Source: an uncultured bacterium
GTDB lineage: Bacteria; Bacillota; Clostridia; Lachnospirales; Anaerotignaceae
Length of the DNA: 10,999 nucleotides
NCBI GenBank assembly: GCA_905214825.1
Contig: CAJMNV010000063.1
Span: 1 to 10,999 of the forward strand
Direction of reading: 5' to 3'
Shown: positions 1 to 7,718 of the stretch, one piece after another
How positions within the stretch are numbered: position 1 is the first letter of the stretch
How the letters are laid out: the number at the start of each line of letters is the position of its first letter
Translations under genes and position numbers: made by a program
Notes under the pieces: generated by a model
What the model saw: only the letters and a program-made list of their open reading frames with translations
What the model was told of the DNA's origin: nothing
The model's database searches: none

Positions 1-26
1 AAATCATGTCATTTTGTTGTTTCCTG

Positions 27-425
27 TCATAATTTTTTTCCACACGCACGACAAAAGGCATAATTTTCATCTGCTTTTGCACCACAATATGGACAATAGG
101 CTGTTTTTTGTATATCATTTGCATCTTTTGCAACAACGCCTATTATGTCCTCTTTTTGTTTTTTGCCCAACTTTTGCTCTAAAATATCTGGTTCATTCTC
201 TACAATATCATATTCTGAAAGTCTATTTTTTGCATTGGCATTATAAAAACCCAAAAATGCATTTAAGATACCAACCAACACAAATAAACCACCAAATACC
301 AACATAGTGCTTGGTGCCCCTATGCTTGCTGCACCTTTTAACCATACAATACCAAACACCACTGCAAGCAAGCCACCAATGCCATGTTCCAACGAAGAAC
401 CTCTACCTGGTTTGATACTTTTCAT
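27..425 (-). CDS. Small two-helix membrane protein with C-terminal zinc ribbon
   Basis: This 132-residue protein has no function I can name. Two hydrophobic segments, at about residues 15-33 and 40-60, are rich in Gly, Val, Leu and Phe and should form a membrane hairpin. A charged linker (about 62-105) follows, then a zinc ribbon with Cys111-x2-Cys114 and Cys125-x2-Cys128 near the end. This is the usual 'zinc-ribbon domain-containing membrane protein' layout, although in many such proteins the ribbon is N-terminal. The ATG at 425-423 has a strong G-rich Shine-Dalgarno at about 433-438. The gene starts 30 nt after the stop of the CheA-like gene on the same strand, so the two are probably one transcript. 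Its role, perhaps sensing or scaffolding at the membrane, is guesswork. I am confident that it is a real gene and not about function. Confidence 0.8.
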   Translation of the reverse strand: MKSIKPGRGSSLEHGIGGLLAVVFGIVWLKGAASIGAPSTMLVFGGLFVLVGILNAFLGFYNANAKNRLSEYDIVENEPDILEQKLGKKQKEDIIGVVAKDANDIQKTAYCPYCGAKADENYAFCRACGKKL

Positions 426-455
426 ATATCATCCCCCCGTTTCTATTTTTGTATA

Positions 456-1505
456 TTATATTTGTTCTAATGCAAATTCCATAAAAAATGTTGTGCCCAT
501 ATAGATAGTACTTTCAATCCGAATACTACCTCCCAAAGCGGCCACAGCGGCATTTACCACATCTAAACCAACCCCCCTGCCAGAAAACATGGTTGCCTTT
601 TGTTTTGTGGTAAATCCAGGTCGCAACAAAAATGCATACACTTCATTGTCTTCATAAGCGTCTTCTTCTTTTTTTAGCCAGCCTTTTGCTTTTGCCGCTT
701 TTAATATACGTTCTCTGTTCAAGCCTTGCCCATCATCTCGAAACACAACAAATATCTGTGTACCTGTTTTCTGTATTTCCAAAGAAATCGTACCCACAGG
801 TGTTTTACCCATTTTTTCCCGTACTTCTGCCTGTTCCAAACCATGGTCCATGCTGTTTTTTGTCATTTGCAATACTGCCATAGATATTTTTTCATAAATA
901 TCTCTTGGTACTTCAATTTCTTCGCCTTTTATGGTAATACAAAATGGTTTTTCCAATGTACGTCCCATCACTGTTGCAATACGGTTCATCTGTATCAGCA
1001 AACCAGAAAAGTTTGTATAAGGAATACGTTGTTTTCCTTTTCTAGTATATGCAATCTGATAACTGGGTGTCTCTGGCTCATTTTCACAATCCACATGTGC
1101 CAAAAAGTTTTTAATCCGCCGTACCACTGCCCAACCAAAATCCGTCACTTCCTCGTCAGTTTCCATACGTCGCAATTCTCTTTTCAAATATCCCGAAACC
1201 ATACGCAACAATTGTAAAATGCTTTTTAAGTCTTTTTGTGCTGGTTGGTCTTCTTCTCTCAGATAGGCAAATAAATCTTCTGCACTATGTGCTGTTTCCG
1301 AAAATGCAGGATAGCCCATCATAGATGCACTCCCCTTAATGCTGTGCATGGTACGAAACAGGCTATGTATTTCTTCTTTTGTGATTACAACATCTGTTGT
1401 TTCCATCTTTTTTTCAATAAAAGTATCCAGTTTGTCTATATTCTTCCATGTTTCTTCTATAAAAAGTTCTTGCAAAAAATCTGCGTCCTGTTCCAACCGT
1501 TCCAT
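456..1505 (-). CDS. CheA-like Hpt + HATPase_c signalling protein lacking CheW-like domain
   Basis: This 349-residue soluble protein resembles a shortened CheA. Residues 1-115 look like an Hpt (P1) helical bundle with phospho-acceptor His54 in an HSIKGSA motif. Residues 160-349 look like the CheA P4 ATPase domain: N box with Asn217 and a DHG at 220-222, G1 box DDGQG at 257-261, a PGFTT segment near 296-300, and G2 box GRGVGLDVV at 309-317. The P2 response-regulator docking domain, most of the P3 dimerisation domain and the P5 CheW-like domain are absent, and the usual CheA length is about 650 residues or more. The N-box position where canonical CheA carries His is Gln213. The ATG at 1505 has AAAGGATG upstream. 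A zinc-ribbon membrane protein follows on the same transcript, and no chemoreceptor, CheW or response regulator is visible. It could be a histidine kinase for a distant response regulator, or a phosphotransfer protein with a weak or regulatory ATP site. Confidence 0.85.
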   Translation of the reverse strand: MERLEQDADFLQELFIEETWKNIDKLDTFIEKKMETTDVVITKEEIHSLFRTMHSIKGSASMMGYPAFSETAHSAEDLFAYLREEDQPAQKDLKSILQLLRMVSGYLKRELRRMETDEEVTDFGWAVVRRIKNFLAHVDCENEPETPSYQIAYTRKGKQRIPYTNFSGLLIQMNRIATVMGRTLEKPFCITIKGEEIEVPRDIYEKISMAVLQMTKNSMDHGLEQAEVREKMGKTPVGTISLEIQKTGTQIFVVFRDDGQGLNRERILKAAKAKGWLKKEEDAYEDNEVYAFLLRPGFTTKQKATMFSGRGVGLDVVNAAVAALGGSIRIESTIYMGTTFFMEFALEQI

Positions 1506-1594
1506 GCTATCATCCTTTTGTCATATTCTATCTTTTAGTATAGACTGAAATTGTCAAATTTTCCATAGAAAAATGATATAAATGTTGAAAAATA

Positions 1595-1603
1595 TGTTAT
1601 ACT
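1595..1603 (+). promoter_or_regulatory. Extended -10 promoter candidate for tmcAL-ylbJ
   Basis: The plus strand reads TG-T-TATACT at 1595-1603, a good extended -10 element. A start about 7 nt downstream would leave a leader of roughly 30 nt before the TTG start at 1642. No good -35 lies 16-18 nt upstream, as is often so for extended -10 promoters. The region 1506-1641 separates divergent genes and holds nothing else I recognise apart from ribosome binding sites. Confidence 0.45.
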
Positions 1604-1641
1604 GCTTTTAGAAACTATTTCAGTAAAGGACGTGAACGTTT

Positions 1642-2868
1642 TTGAAAACCGTAGGCATTATTGCAGAATATAATCCTTTTCACAAAGGACATCAATATAT
1701 GATAGAAAAATCCAAATCACACACCAACTGTGAAAGAGCCATTGTTGTGATGAGTGGTAGTTTTGTACAACGCGGAGAACCAGCCATATTTGACAAATGG
1801 ACAAGGGCAAAATGTGCATTACAAAACGGTGCAGATATGATATTGGAATTGCCTGTGTTGTTTGCCACTGCACAAGCCGAAACATTTGCAAGAGGCAGTA
1901 TCAAAGTATTGCAAGATGCTAATATGATAGATACACTTTGTTTTGGTTCTGAAAGTGGTGATTTGGCTTCTATGCAGGAAGCTGCAAAAGTCATGATGAA
2001 CGAAACCGAAGAATTTCAACGACTTTTGAAACAATATCTTGACGAAGGCATATCATACCCTTCTGCAAGAGCAAAAGCATTGGAAACCGTTTCCCATATC
2101 AGCAGTGAAATTCTTTCTCGCCCAAATCATATATTGGGATTAGAATATCTGAAAGCACTAGAACATTATAATAGCCCCATACAACCTTTCACCATACAAC
2201 GCAAAGGGACACAACACGATGACCTTTCCTTAAATGGCGAATATGCTTCTGCTTCTGCCATACGAAAAGGGATTTTTTCAGAAAACACCACAGATGCATT
2301 TTTGCAACTACCCAAAAACACCAGAGATATATTGACAAAAGAAATTTCTCTTGGCACAGCCCCCGCTTCCATAGAACATTTGACTGCTGCATTACATTAC
2401 AAATTGCGTACCACATCTGCAGAAGATTTGCAAGAAATTTTTGAAGTAACAGAAGGTTTGGAAAACCGCATATTACGTGCCATAGAAAATGGCTATTTTG
2501 CAGAAGATTTGATTGCTTTTATCAAAAGTAAACGCTATACTCGCACAAAAATACAGCGTATTTTGGTACATATTCTATTGGATATTCGTACAAAAGAAGT
2601 AAACTATTTTTTGCGTCGTACACATTTGCCTTATATTCGGGTATTGGGTTTTCAAAAAGACCATGCAGAAATATTGGGCGATTTGACCGAACAAGCAAAA
2701 TGCCCTATATTAACCAATCTAAAAAAAGCACCAGAACTGCTTGACGAAGATGGTTTACATCTTTTGGCATTGGAAAAACTGGCAACCGATTTGCAAGCAT
2801 TGGCATCTCCCAACCCATTATATCGCACACCCAACAAAGACTTCACAATGCCTATGGCAATTTTATAA
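1642..2868 (+). CDS. tmcAL: tRNA(Met) cytidine acetate ligase TmcAL (YlbM)
   Basis: TmcAL uses ATP and acetate to form N4-acetylcytidine at wobble position 34 of elongator tRNA-Met, which keeps AUG decoding distinct from AUA. The 408 residues match the family in length (about 400-415). The N-terminus carries the nucleotidyltransferase signature: GIIAEYNPFHKGH with HKGH at residues 14-17, then SGSFVQRGEP at 38-47 and FGSESGD near 101-107. The start is taken as TTG at 1642, because this puts the conserved MKTVGIIAEYNPFHKGH start at residue 1 and AAAGGA lies 11 nt upstream. A GTG at 1632 is out of frame. ylbJ follows 70 nt later on the same strand. The family was formerly annotated as 'nucleotidyltransferase' or YlbM. 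Identification is strong; the acetate-ligase activity is inferred from the B. subtilis homologue. Confidence 0.93.
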   Translation: MKTVGIIAEYNPFHKGHQYMIEKSKSHTNCERAIVVMSGSFVQRGEPAIFDKWTRAKCALQNGADMILELPVLFATAQAETFARGSIKVLQDANMIDTLCFGSESGDLASMQEAAKVMMNETEEFQRLLKQYLDEGISYPSARAKALETVSHISSEILSRPNHILGLEYLKALEHYNSPIQPFTIQRKGTQHDDLSLNGEYASASAIRKGIFSENTTDAFLQLPKNTRDILTKEISLGTAPASIEHLTAALHYKLRTTSAEDLQEIFEVTEGLENRILRAIENGYFAEDLIAFIKSKRYTRTKIQRILVHILLDIRTKEVNYFLRRTHLPYIRVLGFQKDHAEILGDLTEQAKCPILTNLKKAPELLDEDGLHLLALEKLATDLQALASPNPLYRTPNKDFTMPMAIL

Positions 2869-2938
2869 TCAACATGATTTTCCACATACAGACATACACT
2901 ATTATGAAAAAATCAAAATAACAAAGGATGGTTTTCCT

Positions 2939-4015
2939 ATGAAACAAAATATGGTTTTGATGGTGTGTGTCTGTATATTGCTTTTGGCATTGCTATGTTT
3001 TCCTAGTGAAATGCTTTTGACATCTTCTGAAAGTTTTTCTTTATGGTTTTCTACGGTATTGCCTTCTTTATTCCCTTTTATGACTGCCTGTGGTATTTTA
3101 TTTCGATTGGGTGTTGCACAATTTCTCGGGCATTTTTTGCAACCGATTATGAAACCTTTATTTGGATTATCCGGTGTGTGTGCATTTCCTTTGGTGACGG
3201 GCTTTCTTTCTGGTTACCCTATGGGGGCAAAAACCACAGCCATGTTATATGAAAACAATCAAATTTCCATTTCCGAGGCACAAAAAATACTTTGTTTTTG
3301 CAACAACCCAGGGCCATTGTTTGTCATTGGAACAGTGGGTACAGGTTTTTTTGGCAATCCAAAAGTAGGATATGTTTTTTTATTTTCCATATTTGGTGGT
3401 GCTATATTGGCAGGCATTTGTTGTCGTTTTTTCAAAAGTACACCACTTGCTGTACCATATCACCCACACATAGCCAAACAACCATTTTCTTTGATACTTT
3501 CTGACTGTGTTTCAGATGCACTTTTGACTGTTGCACAAATTGGTGGCTATTTGGTATTTTTCTCTGTATTCACAAAAGCTTTGACATTATTTGGTGTATT
3601 TGATTTTTTGGCAAAAATATTTTCTTTTTGTTCTCTTTCCGATACATTTTTGACAGGGTTATGCAGTGGTATTTTGGAAATGACAAATGGTACATATCAA
3701 TTAAGCACAACCGTTGAACCTTTTTGGTTAAAAGGTTGTTTTTGTGTTGGACTGCTTTGTTTTGGCGGTTTTTCCATATTAGGGCAAACATGGAGTGTAT
3801 GTGGCAAATTGCCCATTTCTATTGTAAAATACATATTTGCAAAAATATTACATATCCTTTTTGCATCATTATTATTTTTGTTGGTTTGTCCATTTGTTTT
3901 TTTGGACATACAAAAAGCAGTTCCTGTATTTGCCCTGCATACAGCAACTGCCTTTTCTCCGCTTTTTGCGATATTTTCGTTTTGTTTGATGTTGATTACA
4001 CATTCTGCGAAATGA
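2939..4015 (+). CDS. ylbJ: Sporulation integral membrane protein YlbJ
   Basis: This 358-residue polytopic membrane protein belongs to the YlbJ family, whose members contain nucleoside-transporter 'gate' type segments and are produced during sporulation in Bacillus. Hydrophobic segments run through nearly the whole chain, starting with a signal-anchor-like stretch at about residues 4-22. Recognisable family stretches are a GFLSGYPMGAKTTAMLYE region, a CNNPGPLFVIGTVG region, and LEMTNGTYQLS in the second half. The ATG at 2939 is chosen because AAAGGA lies 10 nt upstream and the hydrophobic N-terminus follows at once. The frame stays open upstream to 2741, but that part overlaps tmcAL and is not membrane-like. 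The stop sits inside an inverted repeat shared with the convergent gene. The presence of ylbJ suggests a spore-forming ancestry. The transported substrate, if any, is unknown. Confidence 0.9.
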   Translation: MKQNMVLMVCVCILLLALLCFPSEMLLTSSESFSLWFSTVLPSLFPFMTACGILFRLGVAQFLGHFLQPIMKPLFGLSGVCAFPLVTGFLSGYPMGAKTTAMLYENNQISISEAQKILCFCNNPGPLFVIGTVGTGFFGNPKVGYVFLFSIFGGAILAGICCRFFKSTPLAVPYHPHIAKQPFSLILSDCVSDALLTVAQIGGYLVFFSVFTKALTLFGVFDFLAKIFSFCSLSDTFLTGLCSGILEMTNGTYQLSTTVEPFWLKGCFCVGLLCFGGFSILGQTWSVCGKLPISIVKYIFAKILHILFASLLFLLVCPFVFLDIQKAVPVFALHTATAFSPLFAIFSFCLMLITHSAK

Positions 4016-4037
4016 GCGGTTATCTGCTCATTCGCAG
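4005..4037. terminator. Inverted repeat across convergent stops of ylbJ and the coiled-coil gene
   Basis: The left arm at 4005-4017 (CTGCGAAATGAGC) and the right arm at 4026-4037 (GCTCATTCGCAG) form a 12-bp stem with one bulged A and an 8-nt loop. The repeat contains the TGA of ylbJ at 4013-4015, within the left arm, and the TAA of the minus-strand gene at 4020-4022, within the loop, so each arm also encodes the C-terminus of one protein. Neither transcript has a clean U-tract after the stem, so it is a weak intrinsic terminator at best. It may be a bidirectional pause site or an mRNA 3'-end stabiliser. Confidence 0.5.
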
Positions 4038-4523
4038 TTCTTGAATATTCTCTGACAAAATATCCAATGTTTGTGCAAAATATTCATCTGTTTTGATACT
4101 TTCGTTATACACCACATCTTTTAATTCTTTCAATTTACTTTCTGCTTCCGAAAGCATATCTTCAGAATATTCGATTGCTCCCAGACGCATTTCCTTCGCT
4201 GTTTTTTTTGCAGAATCAATGATTGCTGCCGCTTGGTCATATGCCTTTTTTGTCACTTCATTTTCTTCCACCAAACGCAACACTTTATCCTCTGCATTTT
4301 TTACAATTTCATCAGCCTCTTTTTGTGCATCAATCAATATTTTATTCCGTTCTTCCACTACCCATTTTGATTGTTTGAGTTCATTTGGCAATTTCATACG
4401 AATTTCACTAATAATATCATAAATTTCTTCTTTATCCACAGAAACTTTATTGCTAAATGGCACAGCACGGCTGTTATCCAATATTTCTTCTAGTTCATCT
4501 AATAGTTGTAACACGGATTCCAT
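4020..4523 (-). CDS. Coiled-coil protein downstream of coaD, often mislabelled 'ATPase'
   Basis: This 167-residue protein is almost entirely helical and highly charged, with no signal peptide, membrane segment or Walker motif. From about residue 50 to the end it shows long runs rich in Lys, Glu, Ala and Asp with heptad-like spacing (for example the EERNKILIDAQKEADEIVKNAE region), which predicts a continuous coiled coil. Such proteins are often labelled 'ATPase' or 'V-type ATPase subunit H-like' because of generic coiled-coil similarity, but nothing here binds nucleotide. It also resembles DivIVA/SepIVA-type scaffold proteins in composition. The ATG at 4523 has GGGAGGAG 7 nt upstream, and the gene starts 17 nt after the coaD stop, so it is probably the last gene of rsmD-coaD. 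I cannot assign a function; a cell-envelope or division scaffold role is inference only. Confidence 0.85.
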   Translation of the reverse strand: MESVLQLLDELEEILDNSRAVPFSNKVSVDKEEIYDIISEIRMKLPNELKQSKWVVEERNKILIDAQKEADEIVKNAEDKVLRLVEENEVTKKAYDQAAAIIDSAKKTAKEMRLGAIEYSEDMLSEAESKLKELKDVVYNESIKTDEYFAQTLDILSENIQELRMSR

Positions 4524-4540
4524 CCCTACTCCTCCCTTTT

Positions 4541-5020
4541 TTATTTTTGATATTTTCCCACAACAAAAGGCTGTATTTCTTTTGGCACCATAAAATCAAT
4601 ATTTCCGCCAAATACAGCAACTTCTTTTGCATTTGTAGAACTCAATGCCAAATGTTCTTCATCTGCCGCCAAAAAAATGGTTTCAATATCCTTGCCCAGT
4701 TTACGGTTAATCACATCCATCTGATATTCTGCGGCAAAATCCACAGCATTTCGCAGTCCTCTCACTGCAACCGATGCACCAATTTCCACAGCAAAATCCG
4801 CCAATAGCCCACAAAATGAAGCTACTTCCACATTTTCCAAATGTTTTGTCACCAATTCCAAATGTATTTTTCTTTCTTCCACCGTAAACATTGACTTTTT
4901 ATTTGGGTTTTCCAAAACTGCCACAACCAAAACGTCAAACAGCTTTGCTGCTCTTTCAATAATATCTAAATGCCCCAATGTAACAGGGTCAAAACTTCCT
5001 GCATAAATTGCTTTTTTCAT
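4541..5020 (-). CDS. coaD: Phosphopantetheine adenylyltransferase CoaD
   Basis: CoaD transfers AMP from ATP to 4'-phosphopantetheine, giving dephospho-CoA, the penultimate step of coenzyme A synthesis in the cytosol. The 159 residues match the family length. The N-terminal GSFDPVTLGH (residues 8-17) contains the nucleotidyltransferase T-x-G-H motif with His17. Next come VRGLRNAVDFAAEYQM (86-101), which lines the substrate site, and SSTNAKEVAVFGG (127-139), the family's second ATP-binding signature. The start at 5020 puts GGAGG 10 nt upstream and gives the usual MKKAIYAGSFDP N-terminus. The frame stays open a further 7 codons upstream, but that has no support. The ATG overlaps the rsmD stop as ATGA, so the two are probably translationally coupled. 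The rsmD-coaD pairing is common in Firmicutes. Confidence 0.96.
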   Translation of the reverse strand: MKKAIYAGSFDPVTLGHLDIIERAAKLFDVLVVAVLENPNKKSMFTVEERKIHLELVTKHLENVEVASFCGLLADFAVEIGASVAVRGLRNAVDFAAEYQMDVINRKLGKDIETIFLAADEEHLALSSTNAKEVAVFGGNIDFMVPKEIQPFVVGKYQK

Positions 5021-5577
5021 ACGTTTGTTTCCTCCACACACAAAAAAGAAATGGTTGTTGTTTTATAATCTTTTTTGCGATATATACACCAGCCTGTGGG
5101 TGGTATAATTTGATTTTTTGTACTGTGTTCCACGATGACAATTCCATTTTGTGCCAACAAATTGCCATCTGCAATCTGTTGTAATGTGTTTTTTGTCAAA
5201 TCTGCTGCATATGGTGGGTCCATAAATATCATATCAAATTGTTTTTTTTGCATAGAAAGCTTGTCCAGTGCCGTTTCCACTGTCATTTGCATGACCATGG
5301 CATTTTTTTTCAATTTGGTATGTTCTAAATTTTCGTCAATCACTTTTTGACATTCTGCGGATTGCTCCACAAAAACAGCATACACTGCCCCACGGCTCAA
5401 CGCTTCAATGCCAATGGCACCACTTCCTGAAAACAAATCCAAAAAACGACATTCCGGCAAATCAAATGCAATGATATTAAACAATGTCTCTTTGATTCTG
5501 TCCGTTGTAGGTCTTGTATGTAATCCTTCTATAGTTTGCAGTTTATGTCCTTTTGCAGAGCCTGCGATGACACGCAT
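5017..5577 (-). CDS. rsmD: 16S rRNA (guanine966-N2)-methyltransferase RsmD
   Basis: RsmD methylates G966 (E. coli numbering) of 16S rRNA near the ribosomal P site, using S-adenosylmethionine. The 186 residues match the family. The N-terminus MRVIAGSAKGHKL followed by RPTTDRIKETLFNII (residues 22-36) is diagnostic. The SAM-binding loop is LDLFSGSGAIGIEALSRGA (46-64), and the catalytic DPPY of N-methyltransferases is at 120-123. The ATG at 5577 has AAGGTGG about 10 nt upstream. The gene has its own promoter candidate in the 82-nt gap after recG and ends in an ATGA overlap with coaD. Nothing in the sequence looks damaged. Confidence 0.95.
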   Translation of the reverse strand: MRVIAGSAKGHKLQTIEGLHTRPTTDRIKETLFNIIAFDLPECRFLDLFSGSGAIGIEALSRGAVYAVFVEQSAECQKVIDENLEHTKLKKNAMVMQMTVETALDKLSMQKKQFDMIFMDPPYAADLTKNTLQQIADGNLLAQNGIVIVEHSTKNQIIPPTGWCIYRKKDYKTTTISFLCVEETNV

Positions 5578-5619
5578 ATTTTAACCACCTTATTCAATCT
5601 ATATTTTTACATATGCATT

Positions 5620-5648
5620 AGTATAACAAAGAAAATTTAAAAATACAA
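5620..5648 (-). promoter_or_regulatory. Promoter candidate for rsmD-coaD-coiled-coil gene
   Basis: On the minus strand, TTGTAT (5648-5643) is followed 17 nt later by TATACT (5625-5620), with TG one base before the -10, which makes an extended -10 (TGTTATACT). A start near 5613 would give a leader of about 36 nt carrying the AAGGTGG ribosome binding site. I see no convincing terminator hairpin after recG in this 82-nt gap, so read-through from recG is also possible. Confidence 0.6.
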
Positions 5649-5659
5649 CAACAAACTGT

Positions 5660-7702
5660 TCACAATTCCAAAGTTTTACCATCAAACCATGTCGAAATAT
5701 AGTTTTTCAGAGAAGCATGTTCTGTTTGTTTGAGCAAATTATCTTTTTTGATCAATTCTGTTGCTGCTTTTTGAGAAAGTTTTAATATCTCTGTGTCTTG
5801 ATATAAATTTGCAATTTTCAACTCTGGCAAACCATGTTGTCTTGTGCCAAAAAAATCCCCAGGGCCACGTACTTTCAAATCTTTTTCAGATATAAGAAAA
5901 CCATCTGTTGTTTTTGTCATAATTTGTAGACGTTCTTTTGCAATTTTATTTTTGGCATCACTGACCAATATACAATATGATTTTTCTGCACCACGTCCCA
6001 CACGTCCACGCAACTGATGTAGCTGTGCCAAACCAAACCGTTCTGCATTTTCAATCAACATGACAGTTGCATTTGGTACGTTAATACCTACTTCAATCAC
6101 CGTTGTAGAAACCAGTACATCTGTCTTGCCTACGGCAAAATCTTCCATAATCTCTTGTTTTTGTTTGCCTTTCATTTTGCCATGCACACAAACCACACGA
6201 CAATTTGGCAATGTTTGTTGCAATGTTTCGGTATAAGAAAGCACATTTTCCACTTCAAGTTTTTCATTTTCTTCAATCATAGGGCAAATGACATACACTT
6301 GTCTACCTGCCTGCACTTCTTTTTTTAAAAAAGCATATATCCTTTTTCGATAGGATGTATCCACAGCCAAAGTATCCACCGGCTTTCTGCCTGGTGGCAA
6401 TGTATCAATCACAGAAATATCCAAATCACCATACAGTATCAATGCCAATGTACGGGGAATAGGCGTTGCCGTCATAACCAAAACATGTGGGGAAAGCCCT
6501 TTTTCCGCTAACATACCTCTTTGTTTAACACCAAAACGATGTTGCTCATCAGTAATGACAATCCCCACTTTATGATATACAACACTTTGTTGTATCACTG
6601 CATGTGTTCCCACAATCATGTTTGCCGTACCATCTGCAATTTTTGTCAAAACCTCTCTTTTCTGTTTTGCCGTCATACTTCCTGTCAAAAGCACAACACA
6701 AAGCCCCAAATTTGCAAATATTTCTGTAAATGATTTTGCATGTTGTTCTGCCAACACTTCTGTTGGTGCCATCAAAACCGCTTGATAACCGTTTTGTATC
6801 ACCCAATACGAAACCGCCATTGCCACAGCCGTTTTCCCACTCCCAACATCACCTTGCACCAATCGGTTCATGATACTTCCTGTTGTCAAATCTTCTTTGA
6901 TTTCTGTCAATACTTTCTTTTGTGCATCTGTCATGGTAAATGGAAGTTGTTTTTGAAATTCCTCCAAAGCATCTGTATGTTGCATAATAATGCCATTTTC
7001 TTTATTTTTCCATACCTCTCGCAATGAGAACAACGCTGTCTGCAACAAAAAAAACTCTTCAAATACCAAACGGTATCTTGCATCATAAAAAGCCTGCTCT
7101 GTATGTGGAAAATGGATATTTTGTATGGCAAAATTGCGTTCTGCCAAATGATATTTTTTTCTTAGCCATGCAGGTAAATATTCTTCCAATGTGCCTTGTA
7201 TTTCTGACAAAGCCATTTCCAAATATCCACGCAACATTTTTTGCGAAATGCCTTTGACGGTTGGATATACAGGTACAATACGCCCACCAGCAAAATGTTC
7301 CCCAATTTTTTCATATTCTGGAGAAACCACCTCTTTTGTATGATATTTTTTTTGCAAAACACCTGTAAATAAATACGCTTCTCCCAGTTGCAAAGCATTT
7401 TTCATATATGGTTGGTTGTACCACACAACGTTTACTTCTCCTGTGTCATCAAAGACTTTCAAACGTGTGACAACCAATTTGCCATGTTTTACCGCTTTGC
7501 CTTGCCCTCTCACATAAGCAATAAATGTATTTTCTTCTGTTTCGGACAAATCTGCTATTTTGACCAATCGACTGCGGTCTTTATATTCTCTTGGATAATG
7601 TGTCAACAAATCGCCAATGGTTTCAATCCCCATTTGATTGAACTTTTTTAATCGTTGTTCCCCGATTTGTTTCAACACAGAAACCGATTGTTTTTGTTCC
7701 AT
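5660..7702 (-). CDS. recG: ATP-dependent DNA helicase RecG
   Basis: RecG is a monomeric superfamily 2 helicase that regresses stalled replication forks and migrates Holliday junctions. The 680 residues match the usual length (about 680-690). The N-terminal wedge/OB domain covers about residues 1-240. Motor motifs follow in order: Walker A GDVGSGKT (284-291), DEQH (385-388), TATPIPRT (411-418), STTVIEVGINVPNA (532-545) and the QLHQLRGRVGRG arginine-finger region (560-571). The C-terminal translocation motif region reads GPGDFFGTRQHG (613-624). The start at 7702 is preferred because GAAGGG lies about 6 nt upstream and the protein then begins like other RecGs. The frame stays open to 7756, but that extension is encoded by promoter and terminator-like DNA. 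No truncation or frameshift is seen. It follows asp23-fakA on the same strand and has its own promoter candidate. Confidence 0.97.
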   Translation of the reverse strand: MEQKQSVSVLKQIGEQRLKKFNQMGIETIGDLLTHYPREYKDRSRLVKIADLSETEENTFIAYVRGQGKAVKHGKLVVTRLKVFDDTGEVNVVWYNQPYMKNALQLGEAYLFTGVLQKKYHTKEVVSPEYEKIGEHFAGGRIVPVYPTVKGISQKMLRGYLEMALSEIQGTLEEYLPAWLRKKYHLAERNFAIQNIHFPHTEQAFYDARYRLVFEEFFLLQTALFSLREVWKNKENGIIMQHTDALEEFQKQLPFTMTDAQKKVLTEIKEDLTTGSIMNRLVQGDVGSGKTAVAMAVSYWVIQNGYQAVLMAPTEVLAEQHAKSFTEIFANLGLCVVLLTGSMTAKQKREVLTKIADGTANMIVGTHAVIQQSVVYHKVGIVITDEQHRFGVKQRGMLAEKGLSPHVLVMTATPIPRTLALILYGDLDISVIDTLPPGRKPVDTLAVDTSYRKRIYAFLKKEVQAGRQVYVICPMIEENEKLEVENVLSYTETLQQTLPNCRVVCVHGKMKGKQKQEIMEDFAVGKTDVLVSTTVIEVGINVPNATVMLIENAERFGLAQLHQLRGRVGRGAEKSYCILVSDAKNKIAKERLQIMTKTTDGFLISEKDLKVRGPGDFFGTRQHGLPELKIANLYQDTEILKLSQKAATELIKKDNLLKQTEHASLKNYISTWFDGKTLEL

Positions 7703-7718
7703 TGTTTTCCCTTCTTTT

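Noticed and set aside
1..26. Possible start of another minus-strand gene at the left edge (AGGA followed by ATG near position 12 or 7)
   Set aside because: The ATG at 12 meets a stop after one codon, and the ATG at 7 is too close to the edge to judge.
1525..1557. Perfect TTGACA on the minus strand upstream of the CheA-like gene
   Set aside because: No -10 lies at 16-18 nt (AAGATA at 17 nt is poor, TATACT is only 9 nt away, TAGAAT is 21 nt away), so I do not call it a promoter, although one must exist nearby.
2741..2938. In-frame upstream extension of ylbJ (open from 2741)
   Set aside because: It overlaps the tmcAL coding sequence, lacks a ribosome binding site and is not hydrophobic, whereas the ATG at 2939 has AAAGGA at good spacing and begins a membrane segment.
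5578..5659. Search for a recG terminator
   Set aside because: The 82-nt gap is A/T rich but shows no stem followed by a T-run on the minus strand.
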